Positions 32,906-45,259 of a DNA stretch of 64,000 nt are shown here, one piece after another; the stretch's first letter is position 1, and each line of letters starts with the position of its first letter. The stretch comes from Parus major. Lineage: Eukaryota; Chordata; Aves; Passeriformes; Paridae. Location of the stretch: positions 34,415,705 to 34,479,704 of the forward strand of contig NC_031776.1 in NCBI RefSeq assembly GCF_001522545.3. The letters are read 5' to 3'. Made by a program: the position numbers and the translations under genes. The notes beneath the pieces were generated by a model. The model worked only from the letters and a program-made list of their open reading frames with translations. It did not search any database and had not been told where the DNA came from.

Positions 32906-35704
32906 GACAAAAAGTCACAGTCTTCCTAAAACATCTATTATTTTTTGCTGGAGGTTGAATTAGCCAGGGTGGAGGGAGGTGCATGTGTCCTGCCTGGCTG
33001 CATCCTGCCTTGCAGCCAACCCACGCAAGAGACAGAGTTGATTTTTCTCGGGCCTTTCGGCAAAAGAAACAACTCTGTAAAATCTTACCCATTCTGAAAC
33101 ATTTTGTGCGGTTTTAAGATAAAAGTGAGTGTATGTTTCTAGGCATTGGATTCTAAATAACAGATCATCATCCAGTAACTGTTTTTTCCGCCCCTCCTCT
33201 CCCATATTTCTTTCAGGTGTTCAGCATTTTGTTATAATTATACATGATATTAACTGCTAAAGATGTGTCTGTAGTATATCCAGTCCTCCTTCCTCCTGTG
33301 AATCCATCCGTAGCCCATTGATATGGTCCTCATCCATATTTACTGATAGACTCTGTTATTCTTTGAATTCATGATGAAGAGTGGTAGTTTTCTGTGTTTC
33401 TGGGGTTTTGGTTGGTTTGTTTGGGATTTAAGCTGTTCCGTAGCTGCAGTTTGCCCCAGGAACTGCACTGAGCTTTTTATCCCCTCAGGAAAAAGGTAAC
33501 AATTTATGGAGAGACTGCAAAAAGGCAGGATTAGGGGATTTTAGAAAATGTAAACCTTCTCCTTTTCGTGTTGTACAGGCCTTTCCCAAGATGTCATTCC
33601 TAAGGAAAATGTGCTACTGTAGTGTAGATGGATGAAAAGTTTAAATTCGAGTTTGAACAAAGTCAGCATATGTGCACTCTTCATCATTTAAATAATTGTT
33701 TCAGTATTGTCTGTGAAACAAATATTTAGACTTTGATCTACTTTTAAAGACAGATACTTCTTGAAAATTTTCCTAAGCATTTTCCCTCATTTCCTGAGCC
33801 AAGGAAACAATTTTTCAAAGCCTAAGTCAGCTTGTTTTATCTCAGAGGAAATAATGTTATTTTAGCGTACCTGGTAGGGCTAACTGAAATATTAAGAAAC
33901 CTCAAATGCTTGCTTTTGTGCAAGAATTTCTGAAAAGGGCAAATCCAAACAGGACAAAATAATTTCCATTAAACCCTTAAGCAAATGAAATGTACAGATT
34001 TGCACTGTATTTTTAGTAATATTATTCCAATTCTAATTAACAAGTAAACCAGGCCACATGCAAGTTCAAATGAAATTTTATTAAATTTTATCAAATTAAT
34101 GGTATGGGACATGAAAGGAAATAATCTTAAAAATATCAGCAGAACACTCACTGGCAATAATTCTCCTTGACTTCTTTCTTTTATACTACTGGGGCCTTGG
34201 ACAAATGAGTCAGAAAGAGATGGACTTGTATAAATTGCTCTCTGTGCTGGGTGAGAAATAGCTTTAAGAGGCTGAACTCTCATGGCAAGGTCTGAGCCAA
34301 AATACTAAGAATGACAACGTTTGGTAAACCAGCTCTGCAATTGAAACCAATTTTTTAAATTTTAAATTGTTTGTTAAATTAATTGCAGGATGAAAAGTGG
34401 GATGCTCCTTTTTAAAAAAACAAAACTGTTCACCTCTGACATCTGTGGTCCTGGTATAGGTCATTTTGACTAATCATGGGATGAGCTCTGCTGGTGTTTG
34501 GAACCAAGTTCCAAAGATGAATTAGTGGCATCACTTGGAAACAGATTTTACAACTGAAAGTAAATAAACTGCGAAAAATCTAATCCAGAAGACAAAATTA
34601 ATTAGTATGAGAGCAATCTATCAAAGCATCCACAAAAACAGAAAAGCTACCACTTGTTTGAAGCAAACAGTCCCTTCCTTTCCCTTCACTCTCTACCCTT
34701 TAAAATAGAAGGTGATTTCTAATATCTGCATGCTATATTTTTTTCCTTCCAATTTATTCCTTTGTAACTGACTCTGAGCAGTCTCTCTGTCTGAAAGGCA
34801 TTTGTAATACCACCTAATTTCTTTCTAGTTTCTTCAAGGTTAAGAATATCCATAGGTATCCATTCAGGGCATATTTATTCAATGGTTAGAAAGTACACCA
34901 AACTGTTGTCTAGTGTCTTTGCTTATTTTAGGAGCAAACATAAACACGAAGAAACTATAATCCTGGTGTAATGTAGGAATCTAATTAAGACTAATGAGGC
35001 AACATTAAATTTAATGTATGATGCATTTTATATGCCTTACCATTAGAGCTGCAGCAAGCTGTTCGTCAGAGTGTCGAACTTTGGTGAATAAGCCCCTCAA
35101 GGCATTGTTAAACAATCTGGGCTCAGGCCTTCTCCTGCCCATTAGGTTGTGTTGGTCTTGGAAAAAATCTAGATATAAATGGAAATTTGGGTGTGGGGGG
35201 AGTAAAAGGGGGAGGCCTCAAGAAGTTCTGCCCATCTTTGAACGGCTCAGGAAGCAGATAAAAAGGGAAGATAAATGGATGGCTGCATGTGAGACCCTCG
35301 AGGAGGTACCAGGCTGGGACAGAAGGGAGGAGGGCCAAGTGTAATGTGTGAGCTGCTGTTTGAGAGGCACCTAGAGCAACGGGAGTGGGAAAAAGATGGG
35401 ATTTAAGTGACACAGTTTATCAAGAAGAATGGGCATGGTGATTGTTGCTTAACAGCTAATTAACAGGATAGGTTTTTGTTGTTTTTTTTTTTTTTTTTTA
35501 CTTCTTATTAAATTCAGGATGTTCAGTAAGCCCTTACATGCACCTTAACTGTACAGAAAAATAAGAATATAGCTCCAGAGCTTCTGCTGCCCAGAATTCT
35601 TCCCCCCCGTACAAATGGAAGACTCCTCCAACAATACAAACAAAACTTTTGGCAGTGATTTATCACATAACCCTTCACTGAGCCTGTTTAAGTCCCCATT
35701 ACTG
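32906..35704. other. Unique DNA, no gene seen
   Basis: AT-rich except for short patches. An 18-T run occupies 35482-35499. A 108-codon plus-strand frame at 35018-35344 has no family resemblance. No repeat family recognised. Confidence 0.5.
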
Positions 35705-35812
35705 GGGGGATTCAAGACTTGTAGATGTGGGACCTCGGGACACGCTGAGCTTGGCTGTGATGGGCTGACAGTTCAATCTTAGAGGGCTTTCCCAACATAA
35801 ATGACTTTACAT
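35705..35812 (+). mobile_element. CR1 3' tail fragment
   Basis: A forward-oriented CR1 end. 'tagatgtgggacctcgggac' and 'cttggctgtgatgggctgac' precede 'tcaatcttagagggctttcc' and 'caacataaatgact', an eroded version of the usual 'gatcttagaggtctttccaacctaaatgattctatg' ending. Only about 100 bp survives. Confidence 0.7.
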
Positions 35813-38800
35813 TTGCCTTAACATGCAGGGAAGTATAAAGGATCCAATGAGGGTAAAGATGAGTTTGAGTGAAGATTGGGTGCTGAGGAGTGGGGAGGTT
35901 TTTGGAGGAACATGTAATGAGTTGACTTCATGGGTTTGCAGTATGAACTGATTCTAGGTGATGGGTCAGAAGTGTCTGCTAAGCTGTAGCTTGGACAAGT
36001 TCATGGGCTCTGGTGTTAATTGGTGATTGCCAGCTGCTGTGAGACTGGGGCAGCCATGAGAAGAAGGTGAGGTATGGAGGATTTAGTTGGTGTGGGGAGA
36101 GGGGATGGGGAGGGCCGGTGTCAAAGTGCACTTCAACCCTGCTGCTCCAAAAGCTGAGTTTCAGCCTACTACATCCTGGAAATTCATTCCAGTTTATATT
36201 ATTGCATGTGTTAGTGATGGCTTGAGTGTTTGAGACTTTGAAGTATTTAATCTACACATGAAATTGGATTTTTTTTTATTATTTTTTTAATTTTTTTTTC
36301 TTGTAGAATATACCCATGGAAACCTGTAGTCTGTACTGGAAAATAAATGACTGGAAATGTTCCTCAGTGACTAACTTGTTACAAGACATTATTGAAAGTG
36401 CAAGCACCAAGTTATACTTTTGACAACAAACAAATGTCACGTGCTGGGCAGGAATTAGGGATTCAGCAGCGAGGCTGGTCTGAGGAAAAAGATGCTGTCA
36501 GGATGACTGGCAGTGCTGCTTTAGGAAGATTGCAAAAGTACCTACTGCACAGGTTTGGGCTAGGGAAATGAGTTATTCCTCACAGCAACCTCAGGGAGCA
36601 CCATGAAAGCTCAGCTGGGGGCAGAAAAGAAAACAATGCTGCCAGAGGGGCTTCAGGGGGCTGGGAAGGAGCGACGTGTTCACAAGTGTTTGGGGATTGA
36701 CCTCACTCAGCTGCTATGGAAGTGTGGGTGGGGGGGACAACTTCAAGGCAAGCAGATGTAGGCTGATGCTGAGAGTTTTTACAGTCCCCTGGTGTGTGGG
36801 GAACATGCTGGGACCACCCCATCGTACCTGACCCGGCTGCCCCAGGGATGGAGAGAAAAAGCACATGCAAGGAGGGGTGGTTTTTCCACCACAACCTGCT
36901 CTGCTCTTTCCCTTCCCAAAGGGAATGACTGTGTGCCTCTACCTGTACAAACCTGACTGGGGTTTATGCTGTTGTGTCTGCTCCTTGTTCAGTTCTGAAC
37001 TGAAGGTAGGTGGAGAATGAATTCAACAGGGAGATGTGAAGGTTTATGGAAGCAGACAGATTCTGTCTTTCTTTTCTGCCCTTCCATTCCTCATCCCCTT
37101 GTGCTTTGTGCTTATCTATCCATAGAAAAAAATACCCCAGCAAACTGCAGAAAGTGCAAATTTACTGCTAAGGGAGCTGTTAATTTATTTTCATTTTATT
37201 TTTCCTTCTCCAACATCCTTTTAATTTCATTAATACCAATTCCCGATCTTTCTTGTGACTGAGCTACAAGTATGCACTTTGTTCAAAGCACAGGTATAGG
37301 TCATATTTTTTTCCCCTTTAGGATTTTGTCTTTTCCTTGAACAGGTCACACTCTGCTCAGCTTTTGGGTGCCTTCTTCCTGTGTTTGGATCCTGTGGATC
37401 ACAGTTTTGGGAAGTTCTCTTGGCTTGGCTTCGCTGATCTGGGCTCCAAGGCAGCCTGTGCCCCACTGGGTTTCATAACACACAGGTTTAAATGTGTATT
37501 GCAAATAAAATAATCAGGGCTAAGACATTTGCAAGGCTCCTTAAATCCCACTGCTTGGTGTTTAACCCAATTCCAGGGAAAATGTGATAAATAAACCTAC
37601 CTGCCTTTCCTTGTTGTTGTATGAGTGTTGTTTGGATTTAGGTCAAATTCCTTGAATGTGATAAACATCCTTTTTATCTCGGCATCCTGTTGCAAATGGC
37701 TTTTCCTTTAGGAATGGATTCTCACCCTCCTTTGCAGCCAACTTCCTTCTGCTTTCCCACTGAAACAACCGTGGTATTACCATAGCTTGGGATTTCTGTC
37801 TGGGATGTTAGGACAAACAAGGATGGTGCAAACCTTGGGAAGTGTTTGGTCTGCTAGAAAAGCACTCAGATGAGCTCCAAATAGGATTCATAAATTGTAC
37901 AGGGATCTGGTGGTTGTCAGAAGTCTTTAGTTCTATTTACTGCCAACGTGGCTACGATGCAGTGGGAACTGCTAACTTTCCTGGTGCAGTGTTTTTCCTG
38001 CTGGGGTGTGGGTTGTGTTCTCAAAATCCATCTGGCCATTACTTGTTTCCCCATCAAAACAAGCAGACAAGGTGGTTTTTACATAACTAGCCTTCTGATT
38101 GAAGAAAAGAGGTGATTCTTGCCCAAAACTGTTACAGGGCTTTCTCCATCCCTGCCTCTTTGGCTGTGCTCAGCTCCTGCAGGCACTGAGCTGGCTCTGG
38201 GAAGGGTTACTCTGTGTCTGCTCCCCTGAACCTCTTTTATAAGAGGGAGCCTCTTTTAAACAGTAAATCACCAGCGATGATCTGGGAGAGACTGATCCTC
38301 CTCACCTCTTCAATAGGTAAATTGCCCTTTTAGAAGAGTGATCCATGCTCCTGTCCTCATTTTTCATATCTCACTTAAAAAAAAGACAGAAAAGAAAAAA
38401 TAATCTTCCAGGGACTTTGACTTAAGCAAAGGCACTTTAGAGTTTTTTTTCTAATGTCATTCTAAAGTTAAAAAACAATTTGACTTCAAGGGAGATACAG
38501 CCCAATTTTTTAAAAACTTAATAGGATTAGTCATGGGAACTATTTTTAGCAAAAGTTCAACTTTATCCATGTATTTTAATGTGGGAAAAGTGTGTCCTTT
38601 TCCCTCTGCTAATGTTTGATGTATTCCAGCCCTCCTGTGAGTGTGTTTGAGTATCTTAGGGGCTCTGGAGTGGAGGAGAACTTCCTCTCGGATTCTCTCT
38701 GTTTTCTTTCGTGAAAATGACATTCCTAAGCTGTTTCACTTTCTGACAGGAAATGGAGCCTTGCCAAAAATGATTAAAGTCCAAGAAAGCATAACAGTTC

Positions 38801-40059
38801 CAAAGCTGCAGCAGTTCTTTAGGAGTCCCGAGTTTGACATTGTGTCAAACAAATGTGAAATATTGTTTAATAAATTTGAATAATACAGGGAAAGGGAAAA
38901 ATGGTTCTTGGCTTATAATGCTGGTGCTCTTTATTAAGTCTGTAAAGGCCTGCCTAGCTCTAATAAATTGAAATATATACATAAATATACTTGTGCATGG
39001 ATAACAGTTTAATATTGTAATATATAATGAACGGCGCACATGCACCCCCCACACGCAGACATTGATTTATTCGTGCTATGACCATATATATATTGATATG
39101 TGTGTGTGTAGACTCCCTCACAAGTTTGTATATATTTATACATGGAATTACCATTCACAGGCAACTCCTGTGCCTGCTTCATATAAGAAATATCATAAGT
39201 GTTATTTATAAGGTGTGAGGTGACATGATGACTTTATAAAAATACTAATCTAATGCTAGATAAAATACAATTGTTAACGGTTTCTCAATGGTTTTTAATT
39301 CAGTGTTTGTTTAAAGGAATTATTTTGAGGCCTTTGCTTATGCCAAATGACACCTTATCATGTAATTGCAGCATTACTAGAAGGGCTGTGCTGAGGCTCA
39401 GGGAAGCAGTGGGAATTCTGTGGCACCCAGGAGCCTGGCTCTGCCACCTCTTCCCATTTAACAACTCTCTCTGCCAGGAGGGCTTCCAGCCACTGAGACT
39501 TTGACAGTTTCCAATATTAGGGTATTAACGCAACAGCTCTATCAAAATGAGCCAGACTTCTAAGAAATTCCTGTGCTGTCAAAACCCAAGTGTGAAAAAG
39601 TCCTGCCAGGCTCCTGTAGTCCTAAGTTTACTTCTCAGAATCCACAAACACCCTTCAGCAGTTGTAAGTTAGCTTCCAATTTTATTTTGGATTTTGGTTG
39701 TACTGCATTCACAAAAATCACATTTTTAAGTTGCTCTCAGGCCACAGGACCAGGAATTTATTCTTTTCTTTTTCTTCTTGATTTTAATATAAAAGCTGTA
39801 TTGCATCATCACCAGATTCCAGGAGCTCTGAATTTTAAAATTAGTCTAATGACTTAAGGCTCAATAAAATTGGGACAGTTGGCAACTTTTCTAGAAAATA
39901 TGCTTTGTTAGTTCTTGCAAAAAAACTTGACTTGTTTCCCTTCTGTCAGGTACCTTACTCCTCCACCAAAATATATCAAATATTCAGGAACTTATGAAAT
40001 AATAAAAATGTTCTCCTGACATTGTCTCCAAGGCAAAACATTCTTTAAGCGAGGTGCGT
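35813..40059. other. Unique DNA, no gene seen
   Basis: Over 4 kb with no recognised gene or repeat family. The parts 36430-36900 and 39380-39500 are GC-richer. AT-rich simple sequence occurs near 38970-38992 and 39080-39110, the latter ending in a short (GT)n run. Confidence 0.5.
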
Positions 40060-40740
40060 TTCAAAGCAAAGCTGTGGGAAAGGTTTCTATTTTTCATCCT
40101 TTGCATGGAATTGGCGTGCTGTTTGATTAAAAGGAGTCCTGTTTAATAGTTTTTCTAATGGCATTTGAGGTTTCACGTCGGTGGAGTTGAGCCGGGACCG
40201 TTGGTGCCGTCATTCAAGGAGGACAGCGATTCACGGCTACTTTTCAGACGAGTTAAATTGATCAGACAAGTCAGTCAATGTCATTGAGCACTATTTGTCA
40301 CTTCATAAGCAGCTACAATCTGCTGCTCTATAAATGCAGAAGGACCGTCGAATAAATCACATCAACCAGTGGGAGTAGATAGTATCCCTTCATCCATAAT
40401 TGGAGCGGTCCTCTCCTGTCACATTCGCTCATTCCCCGCGATTCCGGCGCGGATTGACACTGACAAAGAAAGAGCAGCCGCTGTCAGAGGAGCTGGAGTC
40501 TGTCTGCTGCTCTGCTCTCCCCACTAATAGATATCTATCATAATATTGTATTAACATCACAAAAAATCAGACTTATAGCTCCGCTATCTGGGAGTATCGG
40601 TGACATATGTAGGGGTTTCTCCTGGGCTGCGGGGAAGGCTGATTGATGCAAGAGGAAAGCTCCTGATTAAAACCACTTACCAAATCCGTGAGCGGCAGGA
40701 ATATCTACTTCCTTGTGTGCTGCTGATTTCACAGATGAAA
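40060..40740. promoter_or_regulatory. CpG-dense candidate enhancer / conserved non-coding element
   Basis: The strongest regulatory candidate in the window. Roughly two dozen CpGs fall between 40141 and 40740, far above the flanks, without extreme GC content. Words typical of developmental enhancers are packed together: 'attgatcagacaagtcagtc', 'catttgagg', 'tcattgag', 'ctataaatgcag', 'tccataattgg', 'cgctgtcagagg', 'ctgattaaaacc'. A 12-bp palindrome, ATAGATATCTAT, at 40527-40538 combines two GATA-like cores. No frame is consistently open and no splice pair is evident, so I favour an enhancer over an exon. Target gene unknown. Confidence 0.5.
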
Positions 40741-40905
40741 ATATGGTTAAAAAATAAATAAAATGAGAATGTGATTTGTTGTAAACAGACCTTCTAGAAA
40801 TTTGTTAATCGTTATTTGCCGGCGCAGGGATGCATGGTGGATTTATTCCTATGAAGGAATTCCTATGGTTTTTTTGGTTATATATAGTAATATATATATA
40901 TTATT

Positions 40906-40955
40906 ATTTCCTTAATTATTTTGGTATATATATATACCAAAATAATTAAGGAAAT
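40906..40955. repeat. Perfect 50-bp palindrome
   Basis: Two 25-base arms are exact reverse complements with no spacer, centred between 40930 and 40931. The centre is alternating TA and the arms contain TTAATTATTTTGG and its complement. Pairing stops at 40905/40956. It can extrude as a cruciform or fold as a hairpin in RNA. It lies about 170 bp beyond the CpG-dense candidate enhancer. It could be a terminal relic of a small inverted-repeat transposon or a locally generated palindrome. Confidence 0.95.
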
Positions 40956-43039
40956 TGAACAGCTTGAAAAAAATATTATTGCCTATTTAGCAAAAAAAAA
41001 TAAAAAAAAAAAATCCCCAAAATTCTCTCTGGTGTCTGCTTTGGCAAATATATATTTTCTAAGTGAACAGATGCAATCAGAAGAGAATATTTATTACAAA
41101 GGTGTGCCACACTAGGAACTTTTTTCCTGGAGAAATGCTGGATGGCTTCTACCAGGAATATGTTAGATTAATCAGCTCAGTCCTGGAGAGAAATCGCAGT
41201 GGAATACCCAAACTGCTGTGTAGTCACATGTAAATCTCTCTGACAACCTGGAGGCACGGATCATTTGTTCAGTGCTTGGTTCCAACAACAAGCTCGTGGA
41301 GGAAAATACCTTGTTTGCTTATAAAAATAACTGTAGCTGAATATGTAATTGCTGAGAACAGAGCACTGTGATCCCAGGTCTCCAGGATGAGGTTCTGGAG
41401 CCTTTCTCTTTATTTTGGGGGAAAAAAAAGCCTGAAGCCAGTTTGCCTGTGTGTAAACAACGCTTTACGTTGCATGTCTTGTGGGAAAATAGTGAAATGT
41501 TTTCTTTTTAAAGGTGCTCGGTGTAAATGTCATGTTCCTGGCTGGAGTCTTTGCTGGGCCCAAAGGCAAAGTGTAATATCAAATGCCTGCTATAATTTTC
41601 AGTCTGGGACATCTCTTGACCCGTGTGCACAGATGATGAACAATTTCTCCTTTCTGGGTTGTCTTCTTTGCCTCTTGGTGCAGAAGTTGTCCTGAAAACA
41701 CGCCAAGAACCACAGTCATAGGTAAGCAGTACAAATGATTCTGTCTATGAAGGGTGCAATTCTGTTAATATTCACATAAATTCCACTAGAAGTACTGTTC
41801 AAAAGAAAACTCAAAGCAGTAGATCATAAAAATATTCAACACTAAACACAAGACTTTGACTTGATTTTAGATTAAGATAATAGAAATGTTATGCTTAAAA
41901 CCAGAATGTGAAAGAAATCCACGTGCATTGGAGAACTGCAGAGGAGGCAGCTTACACAGGAGCGCATTCATTGTCAACATCTGATACTGAAAAGGTCAAT
42001 AGTTAATTAAATAATCCATCACCTTAGGATAGAGAGCCATCCTCACTTCTGACAATCAATGGCAGAAATATTAAAAGGTCAGAAAATGAGTTACTATATA
42101 TTGTGTTTTCTTACTGTGTGTTATAAAGATGTGGCTTGTGTTGAGTGGTGTGGGCATGAAGACAGGTGGGAAGAAATATTAGCTGTTGCCCAAATATTTT
42201 CTTAGATGCTCTTTTACCAGGCTACTTTATGTGTGGGCTTCCGAATCAATGGACCTCAAAGATGTAGTAAACTTTTACAATGACAATTTAAGACTGTATC
42301 ACAGAATTTATAACACACTTTCTTTAATTATCAGTGTGTTTTCAGGAGCATTTTTCTCCTGTGCTGCTTGAGGTTTTACTGGGATAAACTGGCCAAGCGT
42401 GTTGATATTCAGATTTTGTTTAGATATGGGGTAGAGTTTGGGAGCCCAAGAGGCAGGGTTTTTTTGTGTTTATTTCCTAGATCTGATGGGTATGGCAGGG
42501 TAAACAAAGTCCACTCAATGACTCCTGATTGTGTTTTCTGCCAGGTCATGGTGTGTACCTGCTTCCAGGGTTATCCGTGTGAATAATTGTATTATTTATT
42601 AGAATGTAATGTTTTTGAACACTGATTGTTTATAAATTGTTTAAATTAGTTATAATAATGGTGCTGCCATAAATATTTTTTGCTTTTTCTGGCTGTCTTT
42701 TGCAAAATCCTTTCTCTCCCTGGTCGTGGGGCTACTCCTGCATTGCGTTTGTCAGATGATAAGTGTGGGTGACTTGGTGCATTTTTCCATTCCTTTCTCA
42801 GGATAGGTTGAAGTCTTCTTGTTTTCTGGATGGAAACTGGGGTTTCCAAATGAAGGAAAACAAATGGCTGTTGTTTCTGTGCCCAGCACAGCTGGAAGGA
42901 GCTCCTTTGAGTGATGCCTGTCTCACCCTCTCCAACAGCCCCTTTATGTTGGGATCCTCCAAACTAAAAGAAGGGCTACAAATGCACCAGAACAGGGATG
43001 TGCTTCCCTCTTCTCCCACAGTGCAGGAACAATATTTAC
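40956..43039. other. Unique DNA, no gene seen
   Basis: No repeat family recognised. A 102-codon frame at 41387-41695 is cysteine-rich by chance and unlike any family I know. The part 42190-42370 has a mildly conserved-looking texture. Confidence 0.5.
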
Positions 43040-43059
43040 GTATTAATCCTCTCCCAGTT

Positions 43060-43215
43060 TCTAAATTTTCATAATTTTACTTTCCTGGTACGTAGGTTTT
43101 ACCCTGACGGTAAAAGTCACATCGCTGAATTCCGGCAAGCGTTATATGATTATTTTATCTCTCACTATAAAGAGTTTTGAAAGACTTTGTATGAGAGGTA
43201 ATACAAAAATAAATT
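43060..43215 (+). other. Codon-like conserved block, candidate terminal exon or enhancer
   Basis: Five or more CpGs cluster within about 60 bp. The plus-strand frame up to the stop at 43178-43180 reads like genuine protein (RRFYPDGKSHIAEFRQALYD, then YFISHYKEF). An AG acceptor-like site precedes it at 43094-43095, though its pyrimidine tract is weak. An AATAAA-like signal follows near 43208. The same DNA contains the inverted pair TTTTACC/GGTAAAA (43097-43115), which would be unusual for coding sequence but normal for an enhancer. I do not recognise the peptide. Confidence 0.3.
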
Positions 43216-44636
43216 GAATTGAACTATGGCTTCACCTCCCCACGTTTTTAGTGCAGAAACCTTTAGAGCAAAAACTGCAATATAAGGACAAAGGAGGAGA
43301 TTAAGACTGTGTCATGGAAGAGGTGACGCTGGGTGACAGGGCTGACCCTGCCTGAGCAGTTTGGTGGCTTTGCAGTCGGCTGTGTATTAATTAGATTTTA
43401 AGCATGTTCACAACTGGGGAAAAAGCCTGTTTGTATTTTTAGTGGGAAGGTTATTTTAAGCCATGAAAAAGGTATTAGGTATTATCTACTAGGGTGCATT
43501 TATATAAACAAAGGTCTACCTGATGGCTGTGCAAACATCTGTTCTGTTCTTACCCAACATTGCACGGTTCATTAACACTTACCCTGTTGGCCTCTGAAAG
43601 GCCAGTTCTGGAAGCACATAATTGTACTTACAGATCCACAGTTGCAACAATTTGACTTTTAAAAGAAAATATTCTTAGCTTGGGGTAATGAGGGTTTTTT
43701 CTGCTGTTTTTTTGTTTGTTTGTTTAGTGCGTGTGAGTCCCACAGTAAAAATATCATTTTATGTTTTACAGTGCCGACTCAGTAAATTACATTAATAAAT
43801 GACTCCTGGTTCATGAGAAGTGCTGTATTTTGACAATATCAGCCAACCTTACCATTTGTTTAAGCAGGAAAAGTGGGGAGCCAAAATAAAGCTGTTAGAG
43901 AAGAAATCCCAAGAATGTTTATGAAACTTTGCCTTAGCTACATTTATTGGGAGTAGAAACATAGTTTTAATTTGTCATGCAGAATTCCAGGGGAGTGAGT
44001 AATTTCTAGAGCTTCTCTAAATGCCAGGACTTAATATTTTTCTGCAGCAATTTGTTTGTAAACATGGAATAAATTGTATAGGTTGCAAAGTGACAAAAAG
44101 GTATCTAGGATTTGTCATCTTCTGCTAACAGCTGTTGGGTTTATTTTATAGCATCTCATGGGGTTTTTTGGATAAATGCTCTGCTGACGGCAAGCAAAAG
44201 CACCCTGAGGATCTCTGATGGTGGGCACACACAAAGTTTAACTGTAATAAGCTGTTTGTCAGGGATTTGCTCTCCAATGGATCTGCTCCCCCAGGTCTCA
44301 GCAATTCCCACCAGGGTGTCCATGTGTCACCTTCAGAGAAACCCACACTGAACAGGAGGCAAACTCCAGGCAAGATGGTAATTTCCCTTCTGGCAGGGAG
44401 AATTTCATGATGTGAAGAGGGGAATCAGAGCTTCCTAAGGAGGATTTTTAAGGGAATGCAGCTCATGAATTTTACTTGCCCGTTCCCCTGGTGCTGCGGG
44501 AGCCCAGGATGGGGTTTTTTTTGTCACCCCCAGCTCTCTTTCTCATCTTGTGACACACTGTAGTTGTGGACTTAAGTCTTTTATTTGGTAGTCTGAGGCA
44601 ACATCTTTATTTGTGGTGCACCTGCAGAGCTGGTTT
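43216..44636. other. Unique DNA, no gene seen
   Basis: No recognisable repeat except a short (TTTG)n run at 43711-43726. No exon supported. Confidence 0.5.
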
Positions 44637-44692
44637 CACAGCTGGACTCAGTGACCTTAGAGGTCTTTCCCAACTTTAATGATCCTAGTGAG
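44637..44692 (+). mobile_element. CR1 3' tail fragment
   Basis: 'cagctggactcagtgacctt' followed by 'agaggtctttcccaacttta' and 'atgatcctag' is the eroded forward-strand end of a CR1 element. The 5' boundary is unclear because similarity fades upstream. Confidence 0.7.
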
Positions 44693-45259
44693 CAGTGGAG
44701 ATGGAGCTGATCCTGAGGGCCTCAAATCTACCACATTTGTTTTTTGAGATTTGCCTTGGACTAAAACTGGTTGTGTTCCCCTGGACTGACTCCCTGGCAC
44801 TGATGGACCGCTTTGGGTTTGCCCTTGGTGTGCACCAGCATTTTAGCACCATTCCAAGGGCACCCACGTCTTTGCAGTGAGATGGGCAGCAGGGACTGGG
44901 AGATGTCTTTCAGAAGTTCACTCTGGACTCGAGAAAATTCCTGCAGAAACACACACTTGAACCTTAGACAGTGTTTTGCGGCCTTCCCTTGTATGGCACG
45001 ATGAGCTGTGTTCTCAAAACTCTTCAATATTAGATGTTTCATCTTGTTTAAAGTCATTCCTGTGCTCTCACTCAGTGTTTGTGTGGGAGGCAGGTGAGTG
45101 TCTCTGTAGGTGCCATCAGTGCACCCCTAGGCTGAGTGTGAGCACAGCAGAAACCTCAGTAAATTCATGGAAACCACGTTTTAGGCACATTATTACCTCG
45201 GGAGGGAGATGAGCCTGTCTGCACTAGACATGTGCTTTCTCAAATCCTTTCAGAGGTTT
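44693..45259. other. Unique DNA, no gene seen
   Basis: Overlapping short frames on both strands, none recognisable. Confidence 0.5.
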
